Assembly (NCBI RefSeq): GCF_963576675.1
Contig: NC_088916.1
Span: 54,251,001-54,315,000, forward strand
Direction of reading: 5' to 3'
Length of the DNA: 64,000 nucleotides
Origin: Euphorbia lathyris
Taxonomy: Eukaryota > Streptophyta > Magnoliopsida > Malpighiales > Euphorbiaceae
The stretch's first letter is position 1; the number at the start of each line of letters is the position of its first letter. The notes below the pieces were generated by a model that was given only the letters and a program-made list of their open reading frames with translations, was not told where the DNA came from and searched no databases. Shown here one piece after another: positions 22,457 to 34,800 of the stretch. Position numbers and translations under genes: made by a program.

Positions 22457-22648
22457 AAAAAAAAAAAAATGATACAAGCGATGAGACAGTTTTAAGCGAA
22501 TTGCTAATTCTGAACGGATTGTAAATATAAGTTACATTAAATAAAACATTAGTCAAAATTTGGAAAATAAGGATTAATTTTAACGGAGAAAAATGAATCT
22601 AACAGTAACAAGAAGTGGAAGAAAGTGATATAGGGGAGTGGAGGAAGC

Positions 22649-22771
22649 CACGTGATCTATGAACTATCAACTGCCTAAGTACGTGTGAGAATGGGAGGTC
22701 ACGCTCTGATGTTTGCCACGTGATCTTCTTTGTGGAATCTCTTCTATCTTATCCCTCTACTTGCTCACGTG
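22649..22771. promoter_or_regulatory. Cluster of three G-boxes (CACGTG)
   Basis: Perfect CACGTG cores at 22649-22654, 22717-22722 and 22766-22771, plus TACGTGTG at 22680; a fourth CACGTG lies at 23378-23383. G-boxes bind bZIP and bHLH factors and, in the form CCACGTG, act in ABA and light responses in plants. They lie 1.43-1.55 kb upstream of the thaumatin-like gene start on the same side, so distal control of that gene is possible but not shown. Confidence 0.4.
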
Positions 22772-23448
22772 ACTTCATATAACATAACCAATTTATTATG
22801 ATTTTGCTATTTCTTTAAAATGTTATTTACTTGTTTTAATCGATTTTTTTTTTTTTTTAATGTTTAAGCTTCACAGGATCCAATCCTTTAGTTGGAACAC
22901 TAATTATTACTATTGTTAGGGTAATAATATCACATTATCATAAAAGTGCAAAAGCACTAAACCCATTGACATTCTTTCATTTCTAACATAATTTTCACTT
23001 TCAGAAGTTTTGTATTTTTATCGGTTTCAAATTAACATGATACTGCTATTATTGGTTGATGAGATAAAAAAAAAAAGTGAGACGTGAAAGAAAGGAAGAC
23101 GGTGAGTTTGAATTTTAATTTTTTTTGGATTTATAGATAATAATTAGATAATAAAAGAGTTAATTTATAAAATAAATAAATATTTCTACCAAAAAATAAA
23201 TAAATAAATAAATAAATATAAAAATTAAAATAACTCTTTGGTCTTTAACTTTGACTATCATATTTGACTTTTGTTAATACTATTAATCAGTTTAAACTGT
23301 ATTTACTAACAGAATCAATCATATTTACCTATTTATCAACTTTTAAATCATATAATTTAGGTTTGAAATAACCTAAACCACGTGATTTATTTTTGTACTT
23401 TTCCGTTAAAGTTAATTATTTATCCTACTACATATCGAAAATAAAATA
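22772..23448. other. AT-rich upstream region
   Basis: Contains an (AAAT)n run at about 23185-23219 and the isolated G-box at 23378. No gene. Confidence 0.5.
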
Positions 23449-23942
23449 CTTAATATATCATTTGTCCCTGAATTTGTCCAAAAAGCTTAATTGGCCTTCT
23501 GAACTTTCAAAGTGCCTTGATAGCTCCTTCAACTTGCATAAAGTATTCAGTTAGCCTCCTCAATTTGCGCAAAATGTAATCAATTGATCACTCGGTTACA
23601 AAAAAGTAAGTTAAATGCGAAAAATGTATTGCACAAGTCTTAAAAAAAAGTGAAACGACCGAAATCGGGGTTTACAATTCTTAGATTAGAGAAGACAAGT
23701 TGTATGGTTGAGCAAATAATAACATCATTTTTAATCTATTTTTTTTAATTATGTAATAACATTCTAAGATACGTATTTAATTTACTTTTTTTACAACTGG
23801 GTGATTATTTGATTATATTTTACGTAAATTTAAAGAGCTAATTGAATATTTTATACAAGTTAAAGGATTTATTGAAGCACTTTAAAATTCAAAGTGTCAA
23901 TTAACTTTTTGCACAAGTTCAGAACACAAATGATGTATTAAG
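23449..23942. mobile_element. Inverted-repeat MITE in the thaumatin-like gene's upstream region
   Basis: The left end CTTAATATATCATTTGT pairs with the right end at 23942 (CTTAATACATCATTTGT read inward). The next 100 bp on each side also pair (CTGAACTTTCAAAGTG against its inverted relative, GCATAAAGTATTCAGTTAG against its relative). About 494 bp, non-coding. It ends about 260 bp upstream of the ATG of the thaumatin-like gene. No clear target duplication. Confidence 0.7.
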
Positions 23943-24119
23943 CGAAAAGTAAAGGACACCAAAGTTATATCCGTTGGATAGTAGGGACGATCCATGCATG
24001 GGAATTAATATAATTAAGAATCCACGCTGTAATTAAAACAGAATCAAAAAAACGATCATGGAAAGATAGTAACCTCTTACTTAAAATTAATTACTTAATT
24101 AACAACACTAATCACCAAA

Positions 24120-24127
24120 TATAAATA
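24120..24127 (+). promoter_or_regulatory. Putative TATA box of the thaumatin-like gene
   Basis: TATAAATA, 75 bases before the ATG at 24202, with a C/T-rich leader between. Spacing fits a short plant 5' UTR. Confidence 0.65.
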
Positions 24128-24201
24128 CTATATTCCACCACTCCAACTACATCCATTCTACCCTAATTTTTCTTTCTTCTTCCTCCCTAAACTGCAATCA
24201 A

Positions 24202-25040
24202 ATGGCAATCTCATCTTTCTCTTATCTCCTCCTCCTCCTCCTCTTCCTCTCAATCTCAGGTACAAATCTCATATTCCGATCGATAAATGTTAGATTTAAA
24301 ATTATAATGTTAATTGTTCATATTTATTCTTGTGATAATTTTCAGGCAAGTTCGCAAACGCTACCGTTTTTACTCTCCAAAACCTCTGCAGCTACACCAT
24401 ATGGCCGGGAACTCTCTCCGGCAACGGCGCTGCTATTCTCGGAGACGGCGGTTTTGCATTACCAGCCGGTTCATCCATCCAGCTCCAAGCTCCACCGAAT
24501 TGGTCCGGACGGTTTTGGGCTCGAACAGGCTGCGCATTCGATGCTTCAGGAACCGGAAAATGCGCCACCGGTGACTGTGGCGGTACTCTAAAATGTAACG
24601 GCGGAGGAGCTCCGCCGGTTTCTCTCGTGGAGTTCACTACTGCTATGAATCCGAATGAGAACGATTTCTACGACGTTAGTTTGGTTGACGGTTACAATGT
24701 TGGTTTAGGTGTGAAGGCGTTAGGCGGGTCGGGTGATTGTCAGTATGCGGGTTGTGTGGCGGATCTGAATTCGAATTGTCCGGCGGAATTACGGGTTACA
24801 GATTCGGGTTCGGGTTCGGTGGTTGCTTGTAAAAGTGCGTGTGCAGCTTTTAATGCGCCGGAGTTTTGTTGCACCGGCGATCATGGGACTCCGGGAACTT
24901 GTGCTCCGAATCAGTATTCCGTTATGTTTAAGAATGCTTGCCCAACTGCGTATAGTTATGCGTATGATGATGCGTCAAGTACCTGTACTTGTTCCGGGTC
25001 GGATTACTTGATTACGTTTTGTTCCACTGGATCTGGATGA
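24202..25040 (+). CDS. Thaumatin-like protein (PR-5 family)
   Basis: Two exons, 24202-24259 and 24346-25040, joined across a GT..AG intron of 86 bases that splits a Gly codon; 250 residues. Residues 1 to about 23 are a signal peptide with a run of leucines, so the product should be secreted. The thaumatin signature GTGKCATGDCGGTLKC is present, as are FWARTGC, YDVSLVDGYN, CVADLN, FCCTGDHGTPGTC and FKNACPTAYSYAYDD. Family members act in defence and stress and some bind or degrade beta-glucans. Fifteen of the 16 canonical cysteines can be placed simply; the TFTCSG motif near the C-terminus is TCTCSG here, so the mature protein has 17 cysteines, an odd number. Lengths and ends are otherwise normal for the family. 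There is no near neighbour gene. Confidence 0.95.
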
Positions 25041-26702
25041 TGTCGTTTCAATTAATGATTGTTGATTTTAATTTTTGTGAATGATATATAGTTTTCATTT
25101 GATTTATATATTTTTGGATTTATGGAAAAATTGGATATCAAATCGGTTCAACAATATCTGTCGTATTAATTAATTGTTGTATTTGGTCTTAATTAAGTAA
25201 ATTGGTGGGATGTGATTAGTTGAGAGAGACCAATTTATTTAATTAATTTAATATACGAAGGAAATCTTTCTCAACTTATGAGTCTTGTTATGTTGGTTGC
25301 TGGGCGGAGACAGCCCGGAACTTGGGGACTAGAACCCCCAGCTTCCGGTACCACCCTTGAAAAATAACAATGCAGTTCTGAACAGTCCTAAGATAATTAA
25401 ATTAGTATTTATAAAATAGGACTTAATGTATAACATGATATTCAGGTGATAATCTTGGTCTAAGTGGTATTTATTGTTTCTCCACACACAAAAAAAAAAA
25501 AAAAAAAATGGTTCCAAGTTCAGTCCATCCTATTCTCAGTTTTATTCATTTTAATGTTTCCCTGAATCCCGTCAAATCAAAATGTGAATATTAACTTTTA
25601 TTTTATCATTGTTTTTATCTAGTTATAATTTTTCTTAAATTAAATTTTTTTTTCAATCAAAATGTCAATATTATATTTAATTTATAAAGAGTAATATACT
25701 TGTTTAAGGGTTTTAATTTAGAAAAATAGCGTTGAACTTATAAAAAATTAAATATATTTACGCTTTTCACGTTAGGCACTTTTAATTTTTTTAAACAATT
25801 TTATCATGTTGAAGGCCCAAAAAGAATTCATCTAGCCCGTTAAAAAATTACCCCAAATTATAAGACTAAAATTAGCCCTCCACATATGAAATCGTGGCTC
25901 CGCCACTATTTAGTTGAGTTGATTCATACTTGCTTATTTACCAAATAATTAGACTAGTGTTTCATGTTAATAGTTTCATTATATATGGACTTGAATCGAA
26001 ATTATATCAATATTGCTAGATCTTCATAAATTTTAACCAATGGGTTAATGACAATCATAGTCCTCTAAGTAATAGAAATAGAACACTAATATCACAAAAT
26101 CTAATTTCTTAATATCAATATCATTCAATATTTACTGAAAAAGATAAGTGTGTGACATCCAAGCCAAATTTTTGCACATAGGTTAAAAAATACTTAGTTT
26201 GATCTTATTAGGTTCTGTTGATATGAAAATTGAAATGAGAGAATGAAAACTAGGTTAGGTTTTGTAAGATATTATTGTTATTATTTTTTAATCATTGTAT
26301 TAAAATATGTTTAATGTTGTCTACACGTGTTTTTTCAGTGACTGTTATTGATGGAATATGGAGGATTACATGAGAAATCAAATGTAAAATTAAATGATTT
26401 TAATGTTAAAAAATTAAGTTTTATTATATTAACATTTCATCCCTAATACTAGAAGGTGTATAATTAACTCAATAGAATATTGAACCCAAAATCTAGTAAG
26501 TCATAGTCAACTCAGGTCAACCATTTTTTTGTCATTTAGTAATCATATCAGTATTCAGTACTATCATATTGATAACATGACAAGCACAAAGGACTAAGGA
26601 GTACTCCCTCCAGGTATTGGCAGGTATTGCTCAGAGCTCTAATGGCTTCTTCTAAGAATACTGTTTTGCAAGGAAGCATGGAACAGGCAATTCTGGAGGA
26701 TA
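25041..26702. other. Intergenic downstream of the thaumatin-like gene
   Basis: AT-rich. At 25304-25345 (GGCGGAGACAGCCCGGAACT) and 25865-25905 (inverted GGCGGAGCCACG) there may be the two ends of a degenerate 600-bp element, but pairing beyond GGCGGAG is weak. A poly(A) run lies at 25489-25508. No gene found. Confidence 0.45.
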
Positions 26703-26711
26703 AAATAAAAC

Positions 26712-28050
26712 GGATTAAACCTTTGCTTGGGGCTGATTTGGAAGATTAATAAGGAGGTGGGAATAGTTGAAAATTAATTCTAAGGGAGGGACTGTTTTTG
26801 ACCATGGTTAAGAAAATGTTACCATTCCGGTGCACTAGGCGCCGGAATGGGTACCACTGTACAAGTCAAACTTGCACAGTGGAATACTATTTGGAGTAGT
26901 AACCATTCCGGCGCGTGTGGCGCCGGAATGGTCACTATTCCACTCCACCCCAATAAATATTAAAAAAATTTATTATTTTATAAAAATAAATATAAAAAAG
27001 AAATTAATTTATCATTTTATAAAAATAAAATTATATTATAATAATGTTATTGAATTTGTATTTTATAAAATTTAATTTTGCTGGAAAACGTTATGATTAA
27101 ATTTACACAATTTCATACGTTATGTTTAATCTGTACTTCACTTAAAACTTTACGGTTAAATATTTAGGGCCCGTTTGTTTTCTCTACTGTTTGCTGTTGC
27201 TGTTGCTGTTTGCTGTTACGGTTTGCTGTTTGCTGTTACGGGTTGTTGTTGTTGTTTGCTGTTGCTGTTACGGTTTGCTGTTTGCTGTTAGAAAAAAACT
27301 GTTTTTCCAAAAAGCAAAGAATCTCTGCTTTTGTAAAAGGCTGCTTTTCGGGTGTGAAAGGCAAACATGAGGTTACTAATCAAACACCTAATGCTGCTTT
27401 TCAGATTTAAAAGGCAAACAGTAGATCACTAACCAAACACCTAAAACTCTCCTTTTTGAAGTGAAAAGGTGAAAAGGTAAAAAGGAGCAACCAAACGGAC
27501 CCTTAGTATATTACTAACAAAAAAAAAAATTAGTGTACTTCACTTAATCAAATTTTCTTTGAAAATGTCTAAAATATTTTACTCTATTATTAATATACTA
27601 AATATTTAGTGTATTTCACTTAATCACAATTTTAGCCCTAACGTATGAAATTGTGCAAATTTAATCATAACGTTTTCAAGCAAAATTAAATTTTATAAAA
27701 TACAAATTCAATAACATTATTATAATATAATTTTATTTTTATAAAATGACAAATTAATTTTTTTTATATTTATTTTTATAAAATAATAATTTTTTTAATA
27801 TTTATTGGGGTGGAGTGGAATAGTGACCATTCCGGCGCCACACGCGCTGGAATGGTTACTATTCCAAATAGTATTCCATTGTGCAAGTTTGACTTGCACA
27901 GTGGTACCCATTCCGGCGCCTAGTGCGCCGGAATGGTAACATTTTCTTAACCACGGTCAAAAACAGCCCCTCCCTTGGAATTAATTTTCAACTATCCCCA
28001 CCCACCTCCCTATTAATCTTCCAAATCAGCCCCAAGCAAAGGTTTAATCC
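26712..28050. mobile_element. Mutator-type foldback element with perfect 9-bp target duplication
   Basis: Ends GGATTAAACC (26712) and GGTTTAATCC (28050) are perfect inverted repeats, flanked by AAATAAAAC at 26703-26711 and 28051-28059. Arms of about 410-430 bp (26712-27120 and about 27640-28050) pair almost throughout. A 9-bp duplication and G-starting termini suit the Mutator superfamily. Each arm itself holds small hairpins: at 26822-26850 and 26902-26932 (CATTCCGG...CCGGAATG stems) and at 26854-26882 (CCACTGTACAAG against CTTGCACAGTGG), all mirrored in the other arm. There is no transposase. A hAT-like MITE (27166-27503) sits in the loop. Confidence 0.92.
27166..27503. mobile_element. hAT-like MITE nested in the foldback loop
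   Basis: Starts AGGGCCCGTTTGTTTT and ends AACCAAACGGACCCT, an imperfect inverted repeat. The inside has a CTGTTTGCTGTTACGGTTTG microsatellite-like start and two blocks around TTTTCCAAAAAGCA and GGCTGCTTTTCGGG. A close copy is at 45039-45365 and two decayed ones at 10765-10960 and 11396-11535. hAT assignment rests on terminal sequence only; no matching 8-bp duplication was found here. Confidence 0.7.
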
Positions 28051-28059
28051 AAATAAAAC

Positions 28060-28856
28060 ACTGACATACACTTTTTTTTTTTTTTAGTTTTATTTTCAAT
28101 TTTTCATTTTCACAGCTGTTTCTCTTAATTCAAAAAAACGTATCAGGCAGATAAGTTATATCTGTAAATTGTATTACTAAAACCATATGTATTCAGTTTC
28201 AGTTCAGTAAATTGTATTCAGTTCAGTAATTTATCATTATTTATTATTATTATTATTATTATTATAAACTTGTTTATTTTAATTATTACTATTTTTAAAA
28301 TCTAATATTATCATTTCAATTCGATAGCATACTGTTCAGTTTTCAGCAGGCCTAATAGCCTGATCTCTTCGGCAAAACACCTGTAGATAAAAAATTAAAA
28401 GCATTATCATTTAAACAAAGAATGGCAAATCCAAGCCATTACATTAACCATAAAGAGTCCAAATATCTATATACAACTTGGTTACGGATGAAATAAAAAA
28501 GGATAGACGAGGAAAACAACCAAACATAGGCCTTCGGCCTAGCCTCTGATCATTCATCAAAGAAGCTTTCTTCCTTTACTTCCTTTTTCTCTTTGTTTTT
28601 TCTTTTTTTTTTCTTTCTTTCTCTTGCATACAATTGCAATTCTCTACATTTTGACTTTCATCTTTGAAAGCCTTCATCTCACCCAGATTTCTTAAATGAA
28701 TTTTGGGATGAGCAAAAGACGGACGGACACCTAAACCTAAGGCACGTACAATATGTGCCAATCCTACAATGGAAGCCCTAGTGAAATTACAAGCCAAAAT
28801 TACGATAACAATAGGGTGGGGTGAAAGAAGAAAAAGGGAAAAATAAAGACCTACAG
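28060..28856 (-). other. 3' flank and probable 3' UTR of the metallopeptidase gene
   Basis: Contains an (ATT)n microsatellite at 28237-28265. The stretch from about 28400 to 28856 is less AT-rich and probably holds the 3' UTR of the minus-strand gene that ends at 28857; no polyadenylation site was fixed. A C/T-rich tract lies at 28565-28625. Confidence 0.45.
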
Positions 28857-31800
28857 CTACCTATATTTTACAGACGTTCCTTTCGAAGACGAATTACTTG
28901 AAAATAACCTTATTCCTAGTCGATTCAACCATGTCCCTTTTAGCTCTCCAGAGCCTGTGCATTGACCCTCACTTTCTTCTTCACTGCTAAATAGAGTTTG
29001 GTCTGAGCAGTCAAGTGATGCTCCACAAGCTAAATTATATGACTGACATGCTGAATGACACACCCGAAGCCTGTCATCTCCATCCTTATCGCATTTTTGT
29101 ATGGATATCTGCTCATTTTGAGCATAAAAATTAGTCCAAAATCATGAGTAAGCTAAGCTCGTAACAAAGCAAAAATAAGACAAAACAACTTACCCAGCAG
29201 GCTAATCGCTTAGCAACAGTGTCGCAATAGCTGCTCCCAAAGATATTAAATAACTTCCGGGCACCACCTGGGAAAAGTCGATGATAGTTGGGCATTACAA
29301 CAACTTCTTCTAGCTGCTGTAGTATACTTGGTTCACTAGGGGCACAATGTTGACCGGATATATCATTCTCAAGAACATTTTTGCAGACTGAAAGGCTAGA
29401 CAAAAGCTTGGAGCTATTCTGACAAGTATAGCCTGCATAGTCTGAGCATCGAAACTCACAAACTCCATTATCACATACACCGCCGTGAAGACTGCACTGT
29501 TCATCACAAACAGCTGGATGCAAAGGGATAGTTAAGTCAGAGAATGGCAAACCAAAGCAGTCATGGACCAAACATTTTAGTCAAAGTAACCATAAAACGA
29601 AGAAAATTTTAGAGAAAGTATAAATTCATTCACTTTCATTAAAATGCAGGCATATGTGAAGCCACTTGATTAGTACATAAAGAATACCAGATTTTGGTTT
29701 AATTCCCCCTGTATTATACTTCAGCACAAGTTACTAATAGAAGAACTAACTCAACTTGTATTTGTTCAACTAAAAATTTGGTGAAACCAAAAGGAAAAAG
29801 AAAAGATCAGGGATCGTTACCAGTAGAGCAGTCAATGCCAGTGTAACCTTTTTTGCATTTACAAATCCCGTTTAACTGGCAAAGGCCACGCCCATTGCAA
29901 TTACGAGGGCAGGAGCCTGCAACAGAAATTCCGGCAATGAAACTTTCAATGTATTAATAAAAGAAACCAATTCAAGTAACTTGAAAAATTGGGATTCCAC
30001 AAATGTCATCCCATTGATTGACTAAGAAGAGGTACATAGTAGGGATATAGGTGCTTACGTTGGCCACAATCATGACCACGAAATCCAAGGAAACATTGAC
30101 ACTTCCCGTCAACACAATCTCCATTGAAATTACATGAACCAGGGCATTGCCCAGGAAGGGACAGCGAGCTTGTGCTACAAAGTTCATGGTAAGCAGGGCA
30201 AAGCAGCTCACCTGGAGACAAACAGATAAAAAAACAGAAAATGAACAACAAAGGATTTCATAATAGAATGCATTCAATCTGTAGATAGAACAGAATTATT
30301 ACCATTGAAGCCAGGGAACTGAACAGGTCCACCAGTTTCTGGACACACTTTCCAAATGCCATCCACAGCAACCTAAACAAACACCGTTAGAAGTGCAACC
30401 AATATATGAAAGAAAAAGTGATAGTGAGAGAACGCAAAGCACAAAGAAAAGATAACAGCCTTCCAGTCTGCAATCCTGCTCTCAGGGCAGCACAAATGCC
30501 CGACGCAATTTCTGAAATAACTATTTTTACAGTGTAAGCTTCCTTGAGATTGCACATCCAATATGATGTGCAAATAATACAGTTCTTGCTGGGCAATTGG
30601 ATATTATATTATTATACCATGTTCAAATTAAAAAAAAAAAAAAAAGATAAGGAGTTCCTACAAGAATAATATTTAAGAAAAAAGAAAATCAAAAACTGCT
30701 TGCTTATTTTCCTCAAGTTAATTGTTGTTTTTCAGAAGAAATTAGCATATTTTAAGTTTAGTTGGTTATTGAATTTGTGCAAAGGAAAATGTTCAACTTC
30801 TACACCAAATAATAATCTTGATTGCACCCAAAATATCCGCCAAATTTATCAGTGGATAATAGAATGACGCCGTTTTATGAACAACATACTTTTTCTTATT
30901 TTTGTAAAATCAAGCTTGCACAGCCACAAGTTACTTAACCAGATAATACCGCCTAAGCACCTCTTAAAAAACAATGCAGATCATATAGGAGCATCAAAAG
31001 TCAAAATCATACCTCAAGAGTTCTATTAATACATCTGTGCTGATAACAACCATTTCCTTGGGTCACAGAACCCCGCACAAACCCAGTGCGCACTAACGAT
31101 GAAGCCATACACCTATTTACACATTTAGACAGATATTAAGAACTGAACCATAAGCTTGTTTCCAAAATTTATTCTAAAAAAGCTTCAATCATAAGTTTTC
31201 ACCTGGAGCTACCCCCTCGAACTTCACCCAACATTCTATCAGGCGCCCGTGCACTGTTAGTGTCTGTACATGATCCATCAGAGTAGGCCACAAAATAAGT
31301 ACAATAATCAGCAAGTGAAGACTGTCCACCTGAAATTCCCAGTGACAAAAATTAAAATTACTTCAAATAGCGGGCCAATTGACACCAGTCTTGGTTTGCC
31401 AGTACACTTCTAAAAAATGGAACGAGCGCCATGATTAGTATGCAGCCATTATCAGGAAAGAAAAACTTCGTAAAAGACCCAAGGGAAAATAACAAATCAT
31501 ATATATAAAATGGTTTCAAAGCACACCAAAAACTCATCATGATTATTAAGAATATGTCTTGGACTTGCACTAGTCACATCCAATCTTATAAATATAAGAC
31601 TGTATCTTCATATTAGACGAAGAATCGAAAATGAGAAATTGTCAGAACCAAATATAGATGAATTTAACCTTTCACTAATAGTATATTTCAATCAGAAACA
31701 ATTGCACAATTATGGAATCAAATTAATATGTAAATAAGGAGATAACCATGCAATTAGAATGGCAGAACGCATTGCTCAAGAACACACCTTTATTTGGTTG

Positions 31801-34800
31801 CGGAAAGTAGCGAGCCCACTGAGGAAGATCTCCACTATAATTTACAATAGGGCAATAACCCTCTGCCTCCCTGTTGTAGGTACAGCCTGACAACTGGGTT
31901 GTGTTGCAGTGGTAAGCTCCCTTCCACAGATTGCAAGGTGAGGTAACAAAGTCAGTTCCTTGGTTGCGACCCCAGTCAAGTCGATCTGCCATACTATAGT
32001 TAGCCTGGTACCACCCGCTATCCTCCAATAAAGCCAGTGTCATTTTCGAAACAACAGATCTGGTATCGACAGATCCAGTCATAATCTCATTCATCAGAAG
32101 TCTTTTTTCCCAATGTGACCCTGCAAACCAATTAAAATAGTTACTTTTGAAGTACTCAAACTGTCCACATCTTATACAGCCATTTATTTTTGGAAGGAAT
32201 AACATGCAATTGCAGCTTAAATAGCACAACTGCCTGTACTCGTGACTAAGTATTTCTATTTACTTAATATCAGAGGAAGGAAGGAAGGAAAACCTGATGT
32301 GCCACGTCCTCCTCCGTCTTCAAGTTCTAAACCAGTAAAATTCTCTGAGAATGCCTGCCATTTGAGAGCACTCATCAAACTTATGGTGGTTTTGAGTATT
32401 GTCACTATTAAATATGAACATCTTTATCTCCCCATGGTCCCACCAGCATGACAAGGGCATTAAACAACAAAAGAAGTGTAATCTAAAAAATAGTAATATC
32501 TACATAACAATACCCCATAATGATGACGTGAGTACATGACAACACGTGGAAGCACTACACGAGTTACCAACCGCCCAAGCTTGTCATCCACAACTTGTTC
32601 AGTAACCTATAAAGATAAAATAAGAGAGAAGGAACAGCTTCAATATTGATTCAAAATACCTGTTCACACTACATACATTAAACTTGATCTTTAAAATTAT
32701 AGCATTAAGTCAACTCCATATTTACTTGGTTGAAAAAAAAAATCTAAGAAAAATTACTGGCATGACAAACCAAAAAAGGCAATACTTGGGCATCCTCAAC
32801 AGACATTTCAAAGTTGAATCAAAGACATTGTTTACTAGAACAAAACCACATTGGTTTCCAAGACACAGCTAAAATCTTTTCAAACCAAATTCATTGTAGT
32901 TGGCTAACTTAGGCATTTATTCATTAATTGAGAATGTGCATCAGAATTTCTACCTGACCACGTCTTCTTTTCCTCTCATCCCTAAAATGAGCAAAGGCAT
33001 GCGGATCAAAACCAAGAACGTGCATAACCTGCAAAAAGATAACCATCTAAATCAATTCAATAATCCACTAGCCTTTGGCCTAGTATACTTCCCACTAGTG
33101 AAGGTAGGAGTCATGGATTCAATCCCCATGACTTGCAAATAATCCCCCCTACCCACACTATCTAATATTATTTAAAGAAAAAAACAATAATAAAAATCCA
33201 TACTAATTCAATTCCAATTAAATTTACAACAGAATGACCTCATGAATTAGAGTAGCCGAGAGCAAAGTTTCAGCCTCAGCCGTCAAATGACGAGGAGCAA
33301 CATTCACATGTCCTGCAAAAAAAATGAACAGATTAGATACACATCATACATTTCGTACCAAGTGTTACATATTGAAAGATTCAGAATTCTCAAGAAAAAA
33401 AAAATACCAGCAATTGCACGACCCCACTGATCACGTTCACATGCCACTGCCCATGCAAGAGTGTTGCCTGTGGTAGGCCTTGTGGTCACCAATAAAACTA
33501 AGTCCGCATCAGCAACACCCTCTGGATGATTTAAAATAAGCATAAAGAGCTAACTTCAGTACTTTGAATACAACAATCGCTAATAAAAACTCATAGTAAA
33601 ACGATGAGCCATTCACAAAGCCAAAGACACCAGAATCCAAAGATGATACCTTCAACATATTCACGTGGAAGTTGCACCCCTCCATCTTGCCCACACGCAG
33701 AATATCCACTTAAACGCAAGTTCCCTTTCACAGGCTCAACAGCCAATGCTCTCCTAAACCAATCGGCTGTCTGGCCCAAAGCCTAAATGAAATTGTTCCA
33801 CAAGAAAACACTTCAATAAAATTCTCTGCTCAGATCATTTGCATCACAAATTAATAACTCAGTGATTGTCAATTGTCATTGCAAAATACAAGTCAAAGCA
33901 TGTTCAAGCTGATATCAAATATAAAATAGCACTAATAATGATTTGAAGAGGTGCAAACCTTGTGAAGGCGATGCCTTTTGTCTTCCCCTGATATATCATC
34001 CAGAGTACAATTATACCAGCAGTCACCATAGATTGGAGGGTCACCATGAGGATTGCAAGAAGGATTACGAGGAAGAGAAGAAACAGAAGGTTCTCCAAGC
34101 TGATTAAAATAAGACAGAACAATTCAGTATCAGTTACAACAGTGACTCCTAGGTGCACCAGAACTTCACATATAAATTCTGACACCAACCTTCACAACTT
34201 CTCCAACTTTTCGACAGTCTCTATCTGGTGAATGGCCAACAGCATCATAATTTAAAAAAATCCTAATGGGCCGCTTTGCTTCCCTTTGCTGCACTCGGAA
34301 TTCAGAGAAGCCAAGCAATGCCCTTCCTCGGTTATGAAGGGATTTAGATGTACCAGAGTGATCATAGACCTGTGGGGTAACAGAGTACACCTTGCGACCA
34401 GGCCGCCTCCTCTGTTCAATTATCTGGTCATGAATACATGAATGTGAGGCAATATTCCCAATTCCTCTTTCTGTGCCTTCCCATTGCACTTGGTTTCCGT
34501 GGGTGTGCGCAATAGAAGGTTGAAAGCATAATAATATTAGAGCAATCTGTTGGAGGAGAAAGAAAATCACATGTTTGTGGAAAGACATGAAAAGAGGATC
34601 ACAAACAGATAGTGTCACAAATTTGGAAACAGTTCAAAACAGTAAGTTTTTTACAACAAAACTTGCTACAGAATTAACAGATCTAACAACAGCAAATTCA
34701 CATAGGAAAAATTAGAACTCTCTGCAACTGGTGAGATCAACTGAGCTTAACTACAAGCTCATAAAGCAACTAATTGTTGTAACGCTAGCCCAAAAATCCC

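Noticed and set aside
24314..24574. Alternative frames over the thaumatin-like exon 2
   Set aside because: The spliced frame gives a complete family protein; the others are shadows rich in Arg and Pro.
25304..25905. Possible 600-bp transposon with GGCGGAG ends
   Set aside because: Only seven to ten bases pair at the ends and no target duplication was found.
30387..30596. Open frames between exons 12 and 13 of the metallopeptidase gene
   Set aside because: No family homology; exons 12 and 13 join in phase without them.
34166..34618. Single-exon start of the metallopeptidase at 34618 or 34588
   Set aside because: A well-formed acceptor site (pyrimidine tract then CAG) at 34547 joins in phase to exon 1 at 35280-35197, which resembles the known plant N-terminus; kept only as an alternative.
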